This document shows positions 15,241 to 20,136 of a DNA stretch of 32,866 nt, one piece after another. The notes beneath the pieces are model-generated. The model was given only the letters and a program-made list of their open reading frames with translations, searched no databases and was not told the origin of the DNA. Source of the stretch: a virus; the IMG/VR virus record IMGVR_UViG_3300017971_000599, positions 1 to 32,866 of that record, one strand, 5' to 3'. A program made the translations under genes and the position numbers. Within the stretch, counting starts at the first letter, position 1, and every line of letters starts with the position of its first letter.

Positions 15241-15592
15241 CATTCTGCTGAAAATGCTAGCGAAGAAGGCCCACGACGCGGCCCTGATCCTGCAAAGCCA
15301 GATCGAGAAAACCGACGGTCACACGCTTCCGTTTGAAAAGTGTCTCGCGAAAACTTGGGAGCAACGAGCTATCGACGCCCTCGAAGCCAAGAACGCCGAG
15401 ATTGAGCGACTTCGTGGCTTGATTGAAGAGCGCCAAAAGGAAGTTGACGCCATCATGGAAACCATGCCTATCGAATGGCGTGATCGGTGGTGTCGGGCCG
15501 AGATCTGTGGCTGCATGGGATGTGTCCAGAGTGGCAGCAACTGCCGGATTACCGAGAGGGAATGGCTAGAGTGGAAAGCGAGGCAGCGATGA
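15233..15592 (+). CDS. Coiled-coil protein with Cys-rich tail, MTD array
   Basis: 119 residues. The N-terminal part differs from its neighbours (MTDILLKMLAKKAHDAALIL), but the middle carries the shared module (RAIDALEAKNAEIERLR, about 45-61). The C-terminal part has several Cys and Trp residues (WCRAEICGCMGCVQSGSNC then RITEREWLEW), suggesting a metal-binding or disulfide unit. The start is an ATGACTGA junction, and the stop overlaps the next ATG. It looks like a mosaic of a new head, the common module and a new tail. Confidence 0.7.
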   Translation: MTDILLKMLAKKAHDAALILQSQIEKTDGHTLPFEKCLAKTWEQRAIDALEAKNAEIERLRGLIEERQKEVDAIMETMPIEWRDRWCRAEICGCMGCVQSGSNCRITEREWLEWKARQR

Positions 15593-15816
15593 CTGATGAC
15601 CTCATAAAGCAATTGCAGCGGGGAGCCGCCGAAGGCGTTGATGGCTGGTGGTGGATCATGGAAGAAGCCGCCGATGCCTTGGAAGCCAAGGACGCCAAAA
15701 TCGAGCGGCTGGAGAAATCCAACCGTATTTATGCGGCGACGATCACGGATCTACGGGAAGAGATTAAGGATCTGGAGAGGTCGCGTCGTGACATGAGGAC
15801 GCAAGTGGATGACTGA
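15589..15816 (+). CDS. Coiled-coil protein, MTD array
   Basis: 75 residues: MTDDLIKQLQRGAAEGVDGW, then EEAADALEAKDAKIERLE (about 25-42), then a second charged helix (DLREEIKDLERSRRDMRTQ). The first ten residues and the module are close to those at 15061 and 15809. It probably forms a coiled-coil dimer. Its start sits in ATGACTGATGA and its end in the next copy. The function is unknown. Confidence 0.7.
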   Translation: MTDDLIKQLQRGAAEGVDGWWWIMEEAADALEAKDAKIERLEKSNRIYAATITDLREEIKDLERSRRDMRTQVDD

Positions 15817-16243
15817 TGACCTCATAAAGCGACTGCGTGATGCGCGGCGTGGTCCCCTTATAAGAGAAGCCGCCGACGCCCTGGAGGCCAAGGACGCCGA
15901 GATCGAGCGGCTGCGGGCTGCGGTGAAGTCTTTAAGGATAAGCGTCGAAACTATTTGTGAGCCAGAGATCCGTGAGATCGAGCGGCTCGAAAGACAGATC
16001 CTGAAAGCCTACGCGGAAGGTGCCAGAGACGGCGTGAACGACGCGGAGATCCAGGACGAGATCTACCGCCAGATGACGACGCAGATCGCCGCCGACGCCA
16101 AGGAGATAGAAGAGTTGAATCGAGAGATCGAACGGCTTCGCGGCATCTGCAAAAAATCTTTGGACAAGCTGGTAAAGGACGGTGCGCGTCCGGGATGGGG
16201 TGTTGTAAAGGACTGGCTGGCTCAAGGAGTGGCTGAAAGATGA
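15809..16243 (+). CDS. Long coiled-coil protein, MTD array
   Basis: 144 residues: MTDDLIKRLRDARRGPLI, the shared module REAADALEAKDAEIERLR (about 19-36), and then a longer helical region (EIREIERLERQILKAYAEGA; KEIEELNREIERLRGICKKS) and a C-terminal part WGVVKDWLAQGVAER. It is the longest member of the array and may be its complete form. The start overlaps the previous stop by an ATGACTGA junction. The role is unknown. Confidence 0.7.
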   Translation: MTDDLIKRLRDARRGPLIREAADALEAKDAEIERLRAAVKSLRISVETICEPEIREIERLERQILKAYAEGARDGVNDAEIQDEIYRQMTTQIAADAKEIEELNREIERLRGICKKSLDKLVKDGARPGWGVVKDWLAQGVAER

Positions 16244-16521
16244 CTGACGCCACGGCGATCCGTCTGCAACGATGGCTGGCCGGATTCCGGGGCCTCCGGC
16301 CTGAGTTGATGCACGACATCGCGGTCGCCGTCGAGGTGTTGCAGAAGCGCCAAGCGACGGTCGACACCATCGACTATCTGAACGAGCTGCTCGAAGCCCA
16401 GAAGGTGAAGCTCGAAGCTCTGCAGACGGAGAACGCCGCGTTGAAGACCAAGATGAAGGCGCTTGATCACGAGCTGGTCAGCCGCCGGCAGACGGCGAAG
16501 CTGGAGCGGGAAATCGGGTGA
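16240..16521 (+). CDS. Coiled-coil protein, last gene of MTD array
   Basis: 93 residues. The N terminus MTDATAIRLQRWLAGFRGLR is distinct from the other array members, and a heptad-rich helix follows (LNELLEAQKVKLEALQTENA, then LKTKMKALDHELVSRR). It starts on the last ATGACTGA junction and ends 3 bp before the first attP arm repeat. It closes the rightward early operon, and a strong terminator follows at 16576-16609. The function is unknown. Confidence 0.7.
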   Translation: MTDATAIRLQRWLAGFRGLRPELMHDIAVAVEVLQKRQATVDTIDYLNELLEAQKVKLEALQTENAALKTKMKALDHELVSRRQTAKLEREIG

Positions 16522-16523
16522 TT

Positions 16524-16568
16524 TGCTACCCACCTGCTACCCGGTGGCGTTTCTGGGTAGCGCTACCC
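16524..16568 (+). repeat. attP left arm: integrase arm-type repeats
   Basis: TGCTACCC lies at 16524-16531 and 16535-16542 (11-bp period), followed by the perfect 14-bp palindrome GGGTAGCGCTACCC at 16555-16568, which supplies two more copies head to head. The same octamer pair with the same period lies on the other side of the core at 16784-16802. This layout is typical of arm-type sites bound by the N-terminal domain of tyrosine integrases. Confidence 0.75.
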
Positions 16569-16575
16569 AAAGAAG

Positions 16576-16609
16576 AACCCCGCAACCTACTGAGGAAGCG
16601 GGGTTTTTT
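16576..16609 (+). terminator. Rho-independent terminator, probably bidirectional
   Basis: AACCCCGC (16576-16583) pairs with GCGGGGTT (16598-16605) around a 14-nt loop and is followed by TTTT. It can end the rightward early operon. In the other direction it follows the tRNA 3' end directly, so it may be the host tRNA gene's own terminator carried within the attachment-site homology. Confidence 0.8.
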
Positions 16610-16657
16610 GGCTCCGCGGGCAGGACTCGAACCTGCGACCCGGTGGTTAACAGCCAC
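16609..16657 (-). other. attP core: 3' half of tRNA-Asn(GUU)
   Basis: Read on the minus strand, the segment gives anticodon arm GTGG-CTGTTAA-CCAC(C), the variable region, T-arm GCAGG-TTCGAGT-CCTGC, acceptor strand CCGCGGA, discriminator G and CCA. The anticodon is GTT (Asn). The 5' half of the tRNA is absent: the match breaks after the fourth pair of the anticodon stem (C instead of G). This is the usual attP of a phage that inserts in a tRNA gene and restores its 3' end. The 7-bp anticodon loop (16647-16653) flanked by the inverted stem arms is the expected strand-exchange region. Confidence 0.92.
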
Positions 16658-16721
16658 GGTACACGATATACCGTAGATACCCATACGAAGAAAAATAATG
16701 AAAAAAAGTACGGTTTGCCCC

Positions 16722-16750
16722 TTGTAGCAGGTGGTACAGTACACTATATC
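16722..16750 (+). promoter_or_regulatory. Candidate promoter for the attP-proximal operon
   Basis: TTGTAG (16722-16727), 17 nt, TATATC (16745-16750) resembles a sigma70 promoter reading toward the ribozymes and integrase. An A-rich stretch lies upstream (about 16688-16708). GTACAC-ATAT motifs at 16659 and 16739 flank this segment and could bind an accessory protein. There is no independent support. Confidence 0.35.
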
Positions 16751-16783
16751 GTATTGTAGAGGGACGCACCGGGACAAACAGAC

Positions 16784-16802
16784 AGCTACCCAGGTGCTAC
16801 CC
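16784..16802 (+). repeat. attP right arm: integrase arm-type repeats
   Basis: AGCTACCC (16784-16791) and TGCTACCC (16795-16802), with an 11-bp period, are in the same orientation and spacing as the left-arm pair. Together they frame a core region of about 240 bp, a normal attP size. Confidence 0.75.
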
Positions 16803-16880
16803 AAAAGATAGGGCAACAGAGCAGCCCACCAGGACGGCCCAGGTCGACGAGATTGGGATAGCCGGACGAGAGAGGGAAGA

Positions 16881-16930
16881 CAGTGTCATGCAGGATCGGA
16901 CCTGCATCTGATGAGAACCGCGAAACACTG
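16881..16930 (+). ncRNA. Hammerhead ribozyme, type III
   Basis: All core elements are in order. Stem III strands are CAGTG (16881-16885) and CACTG (16926-16930). The cleavage triplet is GTC (cut after 16887). Stem I is a 7-bp hairpin ATGCAGG/CCTGCAT (16888-16907) with loop ATCGGA. Then come CTGATGA (16908-16914), a short stem II GAACCGC (16915-16921) and GAAA (16922-16925). Stem II has only one standard pair, but CGG in loop I can pair with CCG in loop II, which may stabilise the fold. The purine-rich binding site of the gene at 16941 follows immediately, so cleavage would set that mRNA's 5' end at 16888. Activity is inferred, not measured. Confidence 0.85.
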
Positions 16931-16940
16931 GAGAGACGAG

Positions 16941-17168
16941 ATGAAACGCTTCACCAAGTACAACCTCCTGCTGCTGGCCGACAGCCACCCGCAGGTGAAG
17001 GTGACCGTGATCGGCCGACGCGGCAACAGGGGGCTCTACGAGTTCAAGCGCGGCAGTGTCGTGGTCACCGAGTGGGGCGATGGCTCCTACACCCGCACAG
17101 ATGTGCGACTTGACCTTGCCAATAAGATGAGCCCTCGCGAAGTCGCCAAGGCTCTGGAGCTTATCTGA
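16941..17168 (+). CDS. Small basic hypothetical protein
   Basis: 75 residues from ATG at 16941, with CTGGAGAGACGAG upstream overlapping the end of the type III ribozyme. The sequence (MKRFTKYNLLLLADSHPQVK and on) appears as an alpha/beta mix: a beta-rich middle (GLYEFKRGSVVVTEWGDGSYT) and a C-terminal helix (MSPREVAKALELI). It has no signal peptide or known domain. It is the first gene after attP on the integrase side, so it should stay linked to the integrase in a prophage. Its stop lies within a second copy of the ribozyme-like leader. Confidence 0.7.
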   Translation: MKRFTKYNLLLLADSHPQVKVTVIGRRGNRGLYEFKRGSVVVTEWGDGSYTRTDVRLDLANKMSPREVAKALELI

Positions 17169-17187
17169 TGAGATCCGCGAAACACTG
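17165..17187 (+). other. Half-copy of hammerhead core (leader duplication)
   Basis: CTGATGAGATCCGCGAAAC and the following ACTGGAGAGAC repeat the 3' half of the 16881-16930 ribozyme and its leader with one change over about 30 nt. The upstream strands needed for stem III and the GTC cleavage triplet are absent (the base before the potential stem I is in GCCA). It therefore should not cleave in cis. It overlaps the stop of the preceding gene and supplies the binding site of the next. Confidence 0.7.
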
Positions 17188-17196
17188 GAGAGACCG

Positions 17197-17547
17197 ATGA
17201 AAGCCACGATCTTCTACATCGAACTGACCGACAAGATGTACACCACGATTAAAGAGAACGGCTGGGGCTGCCCGATGGGCCGCACTTACATGGACGCGAA
17301 GGAGGGTGTCGTGGACGCGGCTACTGAGGAACTCTTCCAGCCGGCGGCGGTGATGGAGGCCGAGACCGAAGAGGAGATCTTCTTCAAGCTTCAGAACCTC
17401 GACACGCCCTGGACCGACCGCGACGATGTCGAGTGCGTCACCGACTTCCCGCGTTCGATGTCGGTCGGCGACCGGATTTCCTGGGACGATGGTCGCGTCA
17501 TGCGCTGCGCCATCTTCGGCTTCGAGAAGGTGGAGTTCCCGGCATGA
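17197..17547 (+). CDS. Hypothetical phage protein
   Basis: 116 residues (MKATIFYIELTDKMYTTIKE and on). The sequence has a mixed alpha/beta pattern with an acidic middle (EAETEEEIFFKLQNLDTPW) and a C-terminal beta-rich part (MSVGDRISWDDGRVMRCAIF, then GFEKVEF). It is preceded by CTGGAGAGACCG. It has no membrane segment or known motif. It is similar in style to small accessory proteins that vary between related phages. Lies in the first RNA unit defined by the ribozymes (16888-17865). Confidence 0.75.
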   Translation: MKATIFYIELTDKMYTTIKENGWGCPMGRTYMDAKEGVVDAATEELFQPAAVMEAETEEEIFFKLQNLDTPWTDRDDVECVTDFPRSMSVGDRISWDDGRVMRCAIFGFEKVEFPA

Positions 17548-17584
17548 ACCGGAGTCTCAGTTCGCTTTGGAGATGGAGAGAGAG

Positions 17585-17800
17585 ATGAAGAGGTTCGAAG
17601 TCGACAAAACTTACACGTGCCGGTCGGTATGCGACCACAATTGTATCTGGACTTTCAAGGTTGTGAAGCGGACCCAAAAGAGCGTCTGGCTAGAGGACGA
17701 AAGAGGTGAAGTCAGCCGGCGGCTCGTCAAATGTTTCCACAACGAAGAGACCCTGTTTCCATTAGGCATCTTTTCGATGTGCCCGGTGCTGACGGCGTGA
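17585..17800 (+). CDS. Small Cys-containing hypothetical protein
   Basis: 71 residues from ATG at 17585, after GGAGAGAGAG. It opens MKRFEVDKTYTCRSVCDHNC, with Cys-rich residues near the N terminus, continues with a beta-rich stretch (WTFKVVKRTQKSVWLEDERG) and ends in a short hydrophobic tail. Small 'F.VGKTY.CRS.CD..C.....V..RT....' proteins are common in phages; a zinc-binding or small beta-barrel fold is possible. The next element is a type I hammerhead starting 16 nt after its stop. Confidence 0.7.
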   Translation: MKRFEVDKTYTCRSVCDHNCIWTFKVVKRTQKSVWLEDERGEVSRRLVKCFHNEETLFPLGIFSMCPVLTA

Positions 17801-17816
17801 CGCACAACATTGTCAA

Positions 17817-17870
17817 GTCCACTGACGAGCCGGTGTGATCCCGGCGAAACGGCCTTCGGGCCGTCTGGAC
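17817..17870 (+). ncRNA. Hammerhead ribozyme, type I (copy A)
   Basis: Stem I is GTCCA/TGGAC (17817-17821 with 17866-17870). The core CTGACGA (17822-17828) follows, then stem II GCCGG/CCGGC (17829-17845) with loop TGTGATC, GAAA (17846-17849), and stem III CGGCC-TTCG-GGCCG (17850-17863), then TC, cleaving after 17865. Every conserved core base is present. Stem III is closed by a stable UUCG tetraloop. A weak TGT/ACA pairing outside stem I could extend it across a small internal loop. The site lies between two genes, and cleavage gives an mRNA that begins with UGGAC 25 nt before the ATG at 17891. Confidence 0.94.
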
Positions 17871-17890
17871 CATACACTCTGGAGGAAGAA

Positions 17891-18301
17891 ATGAGAAAAT
17901 TTCTAATTGCCCTATGCGTTGCGTTGATGCCTGCCACGGCTTGGGCAGCCTGCGATGTCGATGATCTAGAGGGCACCAAATGGAGCTATTACACGCTCGA
18001 AGCGGATGTCGTCGCGCTCATTGGCTTTTGCAATGTGAGGCTCAACCAAAATGGTCGAATGGTAAAAGGCGATGCATACAAATGCACTGCGTCGACCGGC
18101 CTTGACCAAGGAGAAGCCTGGATTGCTGGCGGCGGCTTGAAGATCAATAAGTCCTGTCGGGTGCGCGGCAGCATCTTGTTAGAGACCGGACAACGGCTGC
18201 TCTTCTCTCATGCCACTCTGAGCCGGGATCGGCAAATCATCATCGGCGTTGCCGATTATGGCATTGACGGCATCAGTTCGTTTCAAATGGTGCGTCGCTG
18301 A
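17891..18301 (+). CDS. Secreted hypothetical protein between two ribozymes
   Basis: 136 residues. A signal peptide is clear: MRKFLIALCVALMPATAWA, with a cleavage site AWA before ACDVDD. The mature part is a small beta-rich protein with several Cys (near residues 21, 48, 62 and 85), which could form disulfides in the periplasm. GGAGGAAGAA is a strong binding site. It has no recognised family; a lipocalin-like or other small beta fold is possible. It is the only gene between the two type I hammerheads, so it lies alone on the predicted 487-nt excised RNA. It may be a lysogenic conversion gene. Confidence 0.8.
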   Translation: MRKFLIALCVALMPATAWAACDVDDLEGTKWSYYTLEADVVALIGFCNVRLNQNGRMVKGDAYKCTASTGLDQGEAWIAGGGLKINKSCRVRGSILLETGQRLLFSHATLSRDRQIIIGVADYGIDGISSFQMVRR

Positions 18302-18357
18302 GTCCACTGACGAGCCAGTGCAACCCTAGCGAAACGGCGCGGAGGCGCCGTCTGGAC
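18302..18357 (+). ncRNA. Hammerhead ribozyme, type I (copy B)
   Basis: Stem I is GTCCA/TGGAC (18302-18306 with 18353-18357). CTGACGA follows (18307-18313), then stem II GCCAG/CTAGC (18314-18330) with one C-A mismatch and loop TGCAACC, GAAA (18331-18334), stem III CGGCGC-GGAG-GCGCCG (18335-18350), then TC with cleavage after 18352. Stem III differs from copy A in length and sequence but stays fully paired, which is evidence of selection for structure. An A bulge allows two more stem I pairs (GA/TC). It starts at the base after the upstream stop codon. The binding site GGAGAGA of the next gene follows. Confidence 0.92.
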
Positions 18358-18374
18358 ATCTAACCCTGGAGAGA

Positions 18375-18656
18375 ATGATGAACAAGTTTGCCATTGGCGT
18401 CATCGTTGGCGCGTTGCTGGCCTTCGGCGGCCTGCAGGCTTACGACCTGCAGAAGCCGCTAAGAGACCAGCCGTTCTTCGAGGCCATGCGGAAAATTGAC
18501 GAGATTGTTCTCCGTCAATGCTCCGAACATACGGGCGTCAGCTTCTACGGCATCTCCCTGACAAGCACCGAAGACTGTGTGCGCCAGATACAGGGCGAGT
18601 TGGCCATGAAACGCCTGCACAATTACGCCACCGTTCACGGTTTCTCAGACGAATAG
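18375..18656 (+). CDS. Small membrane-anchored or exported protein
   Basis: 93 residues from ATG at 18375 (a second ATG follows at 18378). An N-terminal hydrophobic helix (KFAIGVIVGALLAFGGLQAY, about 4-23) is a membrane anchor or uncleaved signal. The rest is a short charged domain with two Cys (QCSEHTGVSFYGISLTSTED, then CVRQIQGEL) that could form a disulfide in the periplasm. GGAGAGA precedes the start and lies just downstream of a type I hammerhead. It ends 9 nt before the integrase. The function is unknown. Confidence 0.7.
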   Translation: MMNKFAIGVIVGALLAFGGLQAYDLQKPLRDQPFFEAMRKIDEIVLRQCSEHTGVSFYGISLTSTEDCVRQIQGELAMKRLHNYATVHGFSDE

Positions 18657-18665
18657 GAGGATCCC

Positions 18666-19799
18666 ATGTCCCGCATCGAAATCAAAGACAAGGTCGTTCC
18701 CGGCCTGTACCTGCGCAAGAGCCGCGACAATCGCGGGACTTGGATATTCCGCAAGCGCATCGACGGCAAGCAGAAGACCTTGACGCTGGCCACTTGGCCG
18801 ACCGTCGGCGAGAAGGAAGCTCGCAAGCTTGCCGCGACCGCCGAGATCGAGGCCCGCAGGGGCGTGGATGTCACCGCCGAACGCAAGGAGCGGGTGGCCC
18901 AACGAAAGGCAGTAGAAGCGCAACCCACCCTCGGCGAATGCCTTGAGGCATACCGGGTCGTCATGGACGGCAAGCGCACCGGCGAGCGTATCATGCGCGA
19001 CCTGACCCGCGTGCTGGCGCCCCTGGCCGACCGCAAGGCCCCAGCCATCAACACGGTCGAGATCATGAAAATTCTCAACGAGAAGGCAACCACGCATCCG
19101 CGCATGGCCGGCCTGCTCTTCGAGATGATTCGGCCATTCTGGGGATGGATGCGCGATACCGGCCGCGTGCCCAGCAACATCATGCTCGACACCAAGAAAC
19201 CGGGCCGCAAGGAAGCCCGGGACCGCTACCTCGACAAGGCCGAATTAAAGGCCGTGTATGCGTCTTGTGACGAGATGGGCACCCTATGGGGTCCGCTGGT
19301 CCGACTGCTCGTCCTGACGGCCCAGAGGCGCGAGAACGTGGCCTCCATGGCCTGGGAAGAGGTCGACCTCGATCGCCAGCTTTGGACCATCCCCAAGGAC
19401 AAGGCGAAGACCGGGGTCGACTACGTCGTCCCGCTGCCGTCGCAGGCTTGCGACATCCTGCGGGACATCGGTCCCGGCGAAGGCCCCGTTTTCGGCAACC
19501 CCAGCGGCTTCTCGAAGATGAAGAAAAAGCTCGATGCCGTCTCCGGCGTCAGCGACTGGGTCCTGCACGATCTGCGGCGGACCTTTGCCACCCAGGCGGC
19601 CGGCGAGCTGAAGATCAGCGACACCGTCGCCGACAAATGCCTCAACCATGTAGGCGCGGGCACCTCGGGCACTGTGAAGCGTGTATATCAGAAGTATCAG
19701 ATGCTCGACGAACGAAGGGATGCCCTGCAAGCGTGGGGCAACTTCATTGAGAGGCTCGTTGGAGGTGCGAGCGAGAATGTGATCCAACTTCGTATGTAG
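18666..19799 (+). CDS. int: Tyrosine-family phage integrase
   Basis: 377 residues with a three-part layout: an N-terminal arm-binding domain of the type with LYLRKSRDNRGTWIFRKRI, a core-binding domain (about 85-180), and a C-terminal catalytic domain. Catalytic residues are Arg221 in TAQRREN, a Lys in KDKAKTG (about 244-250), His301 and Arg304 in HDLRR, His328 in LNHV, and Tyr341 in RVYQKY. It inserts the phage genome into the tRNA-Asn gene using the attP at 16.5-16.8 kb. The gene is 1.9 kb from attP and in the same unit as the ribozymes, so RNA cleavage may affect its expression. GGAGGATCCC is the binding site. Confidence 0.95.
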   Translation: MSRIEIKDKVVPGLYLRKSRDNRGTWIFRKRIDGKQKTLTLATWPTVGEKEARKLAATAEIEARRGVDVTAERKERVAQRKAVEAQPTLGECLEAYRVVMDGKRTGERIMRDLTRVLAPLADRKAPAINTVEIMKILNEKATTHPRMAGLLFEMIRPFWGWMRDTGRVPSNIMLDTKKPGRKEARDRYLDKAELKAVYASCDEMGTLWGPLVRLLVLTAQRRENVASMAWEEVDLDRQLWTIPKDKAKTGVDYVVPLPSQACDILRDIGPGEGPVFGNPSGFSKMKKKLDAVSGVSDWVLHDLRRTFATQAAGELKISDTVADKCLNHVGAGTSGTVKRVYQKYQMLDERRDALQAWGNFIERLVGGASENVIQLRM

Positions 19800-19808
19800 C
19801 TTACCAAC

Positions 19809-19849
19809 GGGGCCGATCGGACTGCCGCTAAACAAACCCGATCGGCCCC
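19809..19849 (+). terminator. Strong hairpin after integrase
   Basis: GGGGCCGATCGG (19809-19820) and CCGATCGGCCCC (19838-19849) are fully complementary over 12 bp around a 17-nt loop. It starts 10 nt after the integrase stop. No T-run follows, so it may act as a barrier to exonucleases or as attenuator rather than a classic terminator. Confidence 0.6.
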
Positions 19850-19866
19850 TTCATCTCTGGAGAGAA

Positions 19867-20052
19867 ATGATGAAGGAATATATCCTGGCTCTGGCGTTGA
19901 TACTAGGCGCTTTTCTGATCGCCGGATGGGTCGACAGTGCGCACGCACAGACCTCGGTCTATGATCTGGGCAACGGCAACTTCCGGGTCCAGACGCCGAC
20001 CAAGCCATTCAATTGCTATAGCACGGTGGCAGGGACTATCATCTGCTATTGA
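19867..20052 (+). CDS. Small secreted protein
   Basis: 61 residues (a second ATG lies one codon in). The N terminus has a signal peptide (KEYILALALILGAFLIAGWV, then DSAHA before QTSVYD). The mature part is only about 33 residues, with two Cys (FNCYSTVAGTIICY) that may pair. CTCTGGAGAGAA is the usual leader of this region. It sits between the post-integrase hairpin and the convergent late genes. Similar tiny periplasmic proteins are common in alphaproteobacterial genomes; the function is unknown. Confidence 0.65.
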   Translation: MMKEYILALALILGAFLIAGWVDSAHAQTSVYDLGNGNFRVQTPTKPFNCYSTVAGTIICY

Positions 20053-20061
20053 GCTTCACAG

Positions 20062-20136
20062 GCCCCCAAATGATCCCTCGGGGGCTATGTACTAGGTGGC
20101 TGCAGCGATGAGGGCGATGTATTCGAAGCCTAGTAC
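20062..20136 (+). terminator. Convergent-gene hairpins between plus and minus operons
   Basis: GCCCCC (20062-20067) pairs with GGGGGC (20080-20085), and GTACTAGG (20089-20096) pairs with CCTAGTAC (20129-20136), the latter overlapping the stop of the minus-strand gene. Placed between converging operons, they probably help stop transcription from both sides. The 32-nt interior of the second repeat contains CGATGAG and CGAAG, but lacks the C and U needed for a hammerhead core. Confidence 0.5.

Larger units (their letters stand above)
15133..15916 (+). repeat. Four dispersed copies of a coiled-coil coding module
   Basis: A 51-nt module encoding a variant of EAADALEAKDAEIERLR occurs at 15133-15183, 15365-15415, 15664-15714 and 15866-15916, one per gene in four successive genes. 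The copies are similar at DNA level as well as protein level. The flanking sequences of the genes differ, which points to duplication followed by exchange of the ends. Confidence 0.75.

Noticed and set aside
16609-16657. Complete tRNA-Asn gene
   Set aside because: Only the 3' half (anticodon arm to CCA) is present. The D-arm and 5' acceptor strand are replaced by phage sequence, as expected for attP.
16656-16674. Third repressor operator (ACGGTA...TACCGT)
   Set aside because: The arms are similar, but the 7-nt spacing differs from the 2-nt spacing of the two promoter palindromes. It lies next to the attP core and is more likely part of the recombination site.
17165-17187. Functional second type III hammerhead
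   Set aside because: The upstream stem III strand and U of the cleavage triplet are missing (GCCA before the potential stem I), so cis cleavage is not expected.
20089-20136. Hammerhead-like core between converging genes
   Set aside because: It has CGATGAG and CGAAG inside an inverted repeat, but the invariant C and U of CUGANGA and the GAAA are absent.
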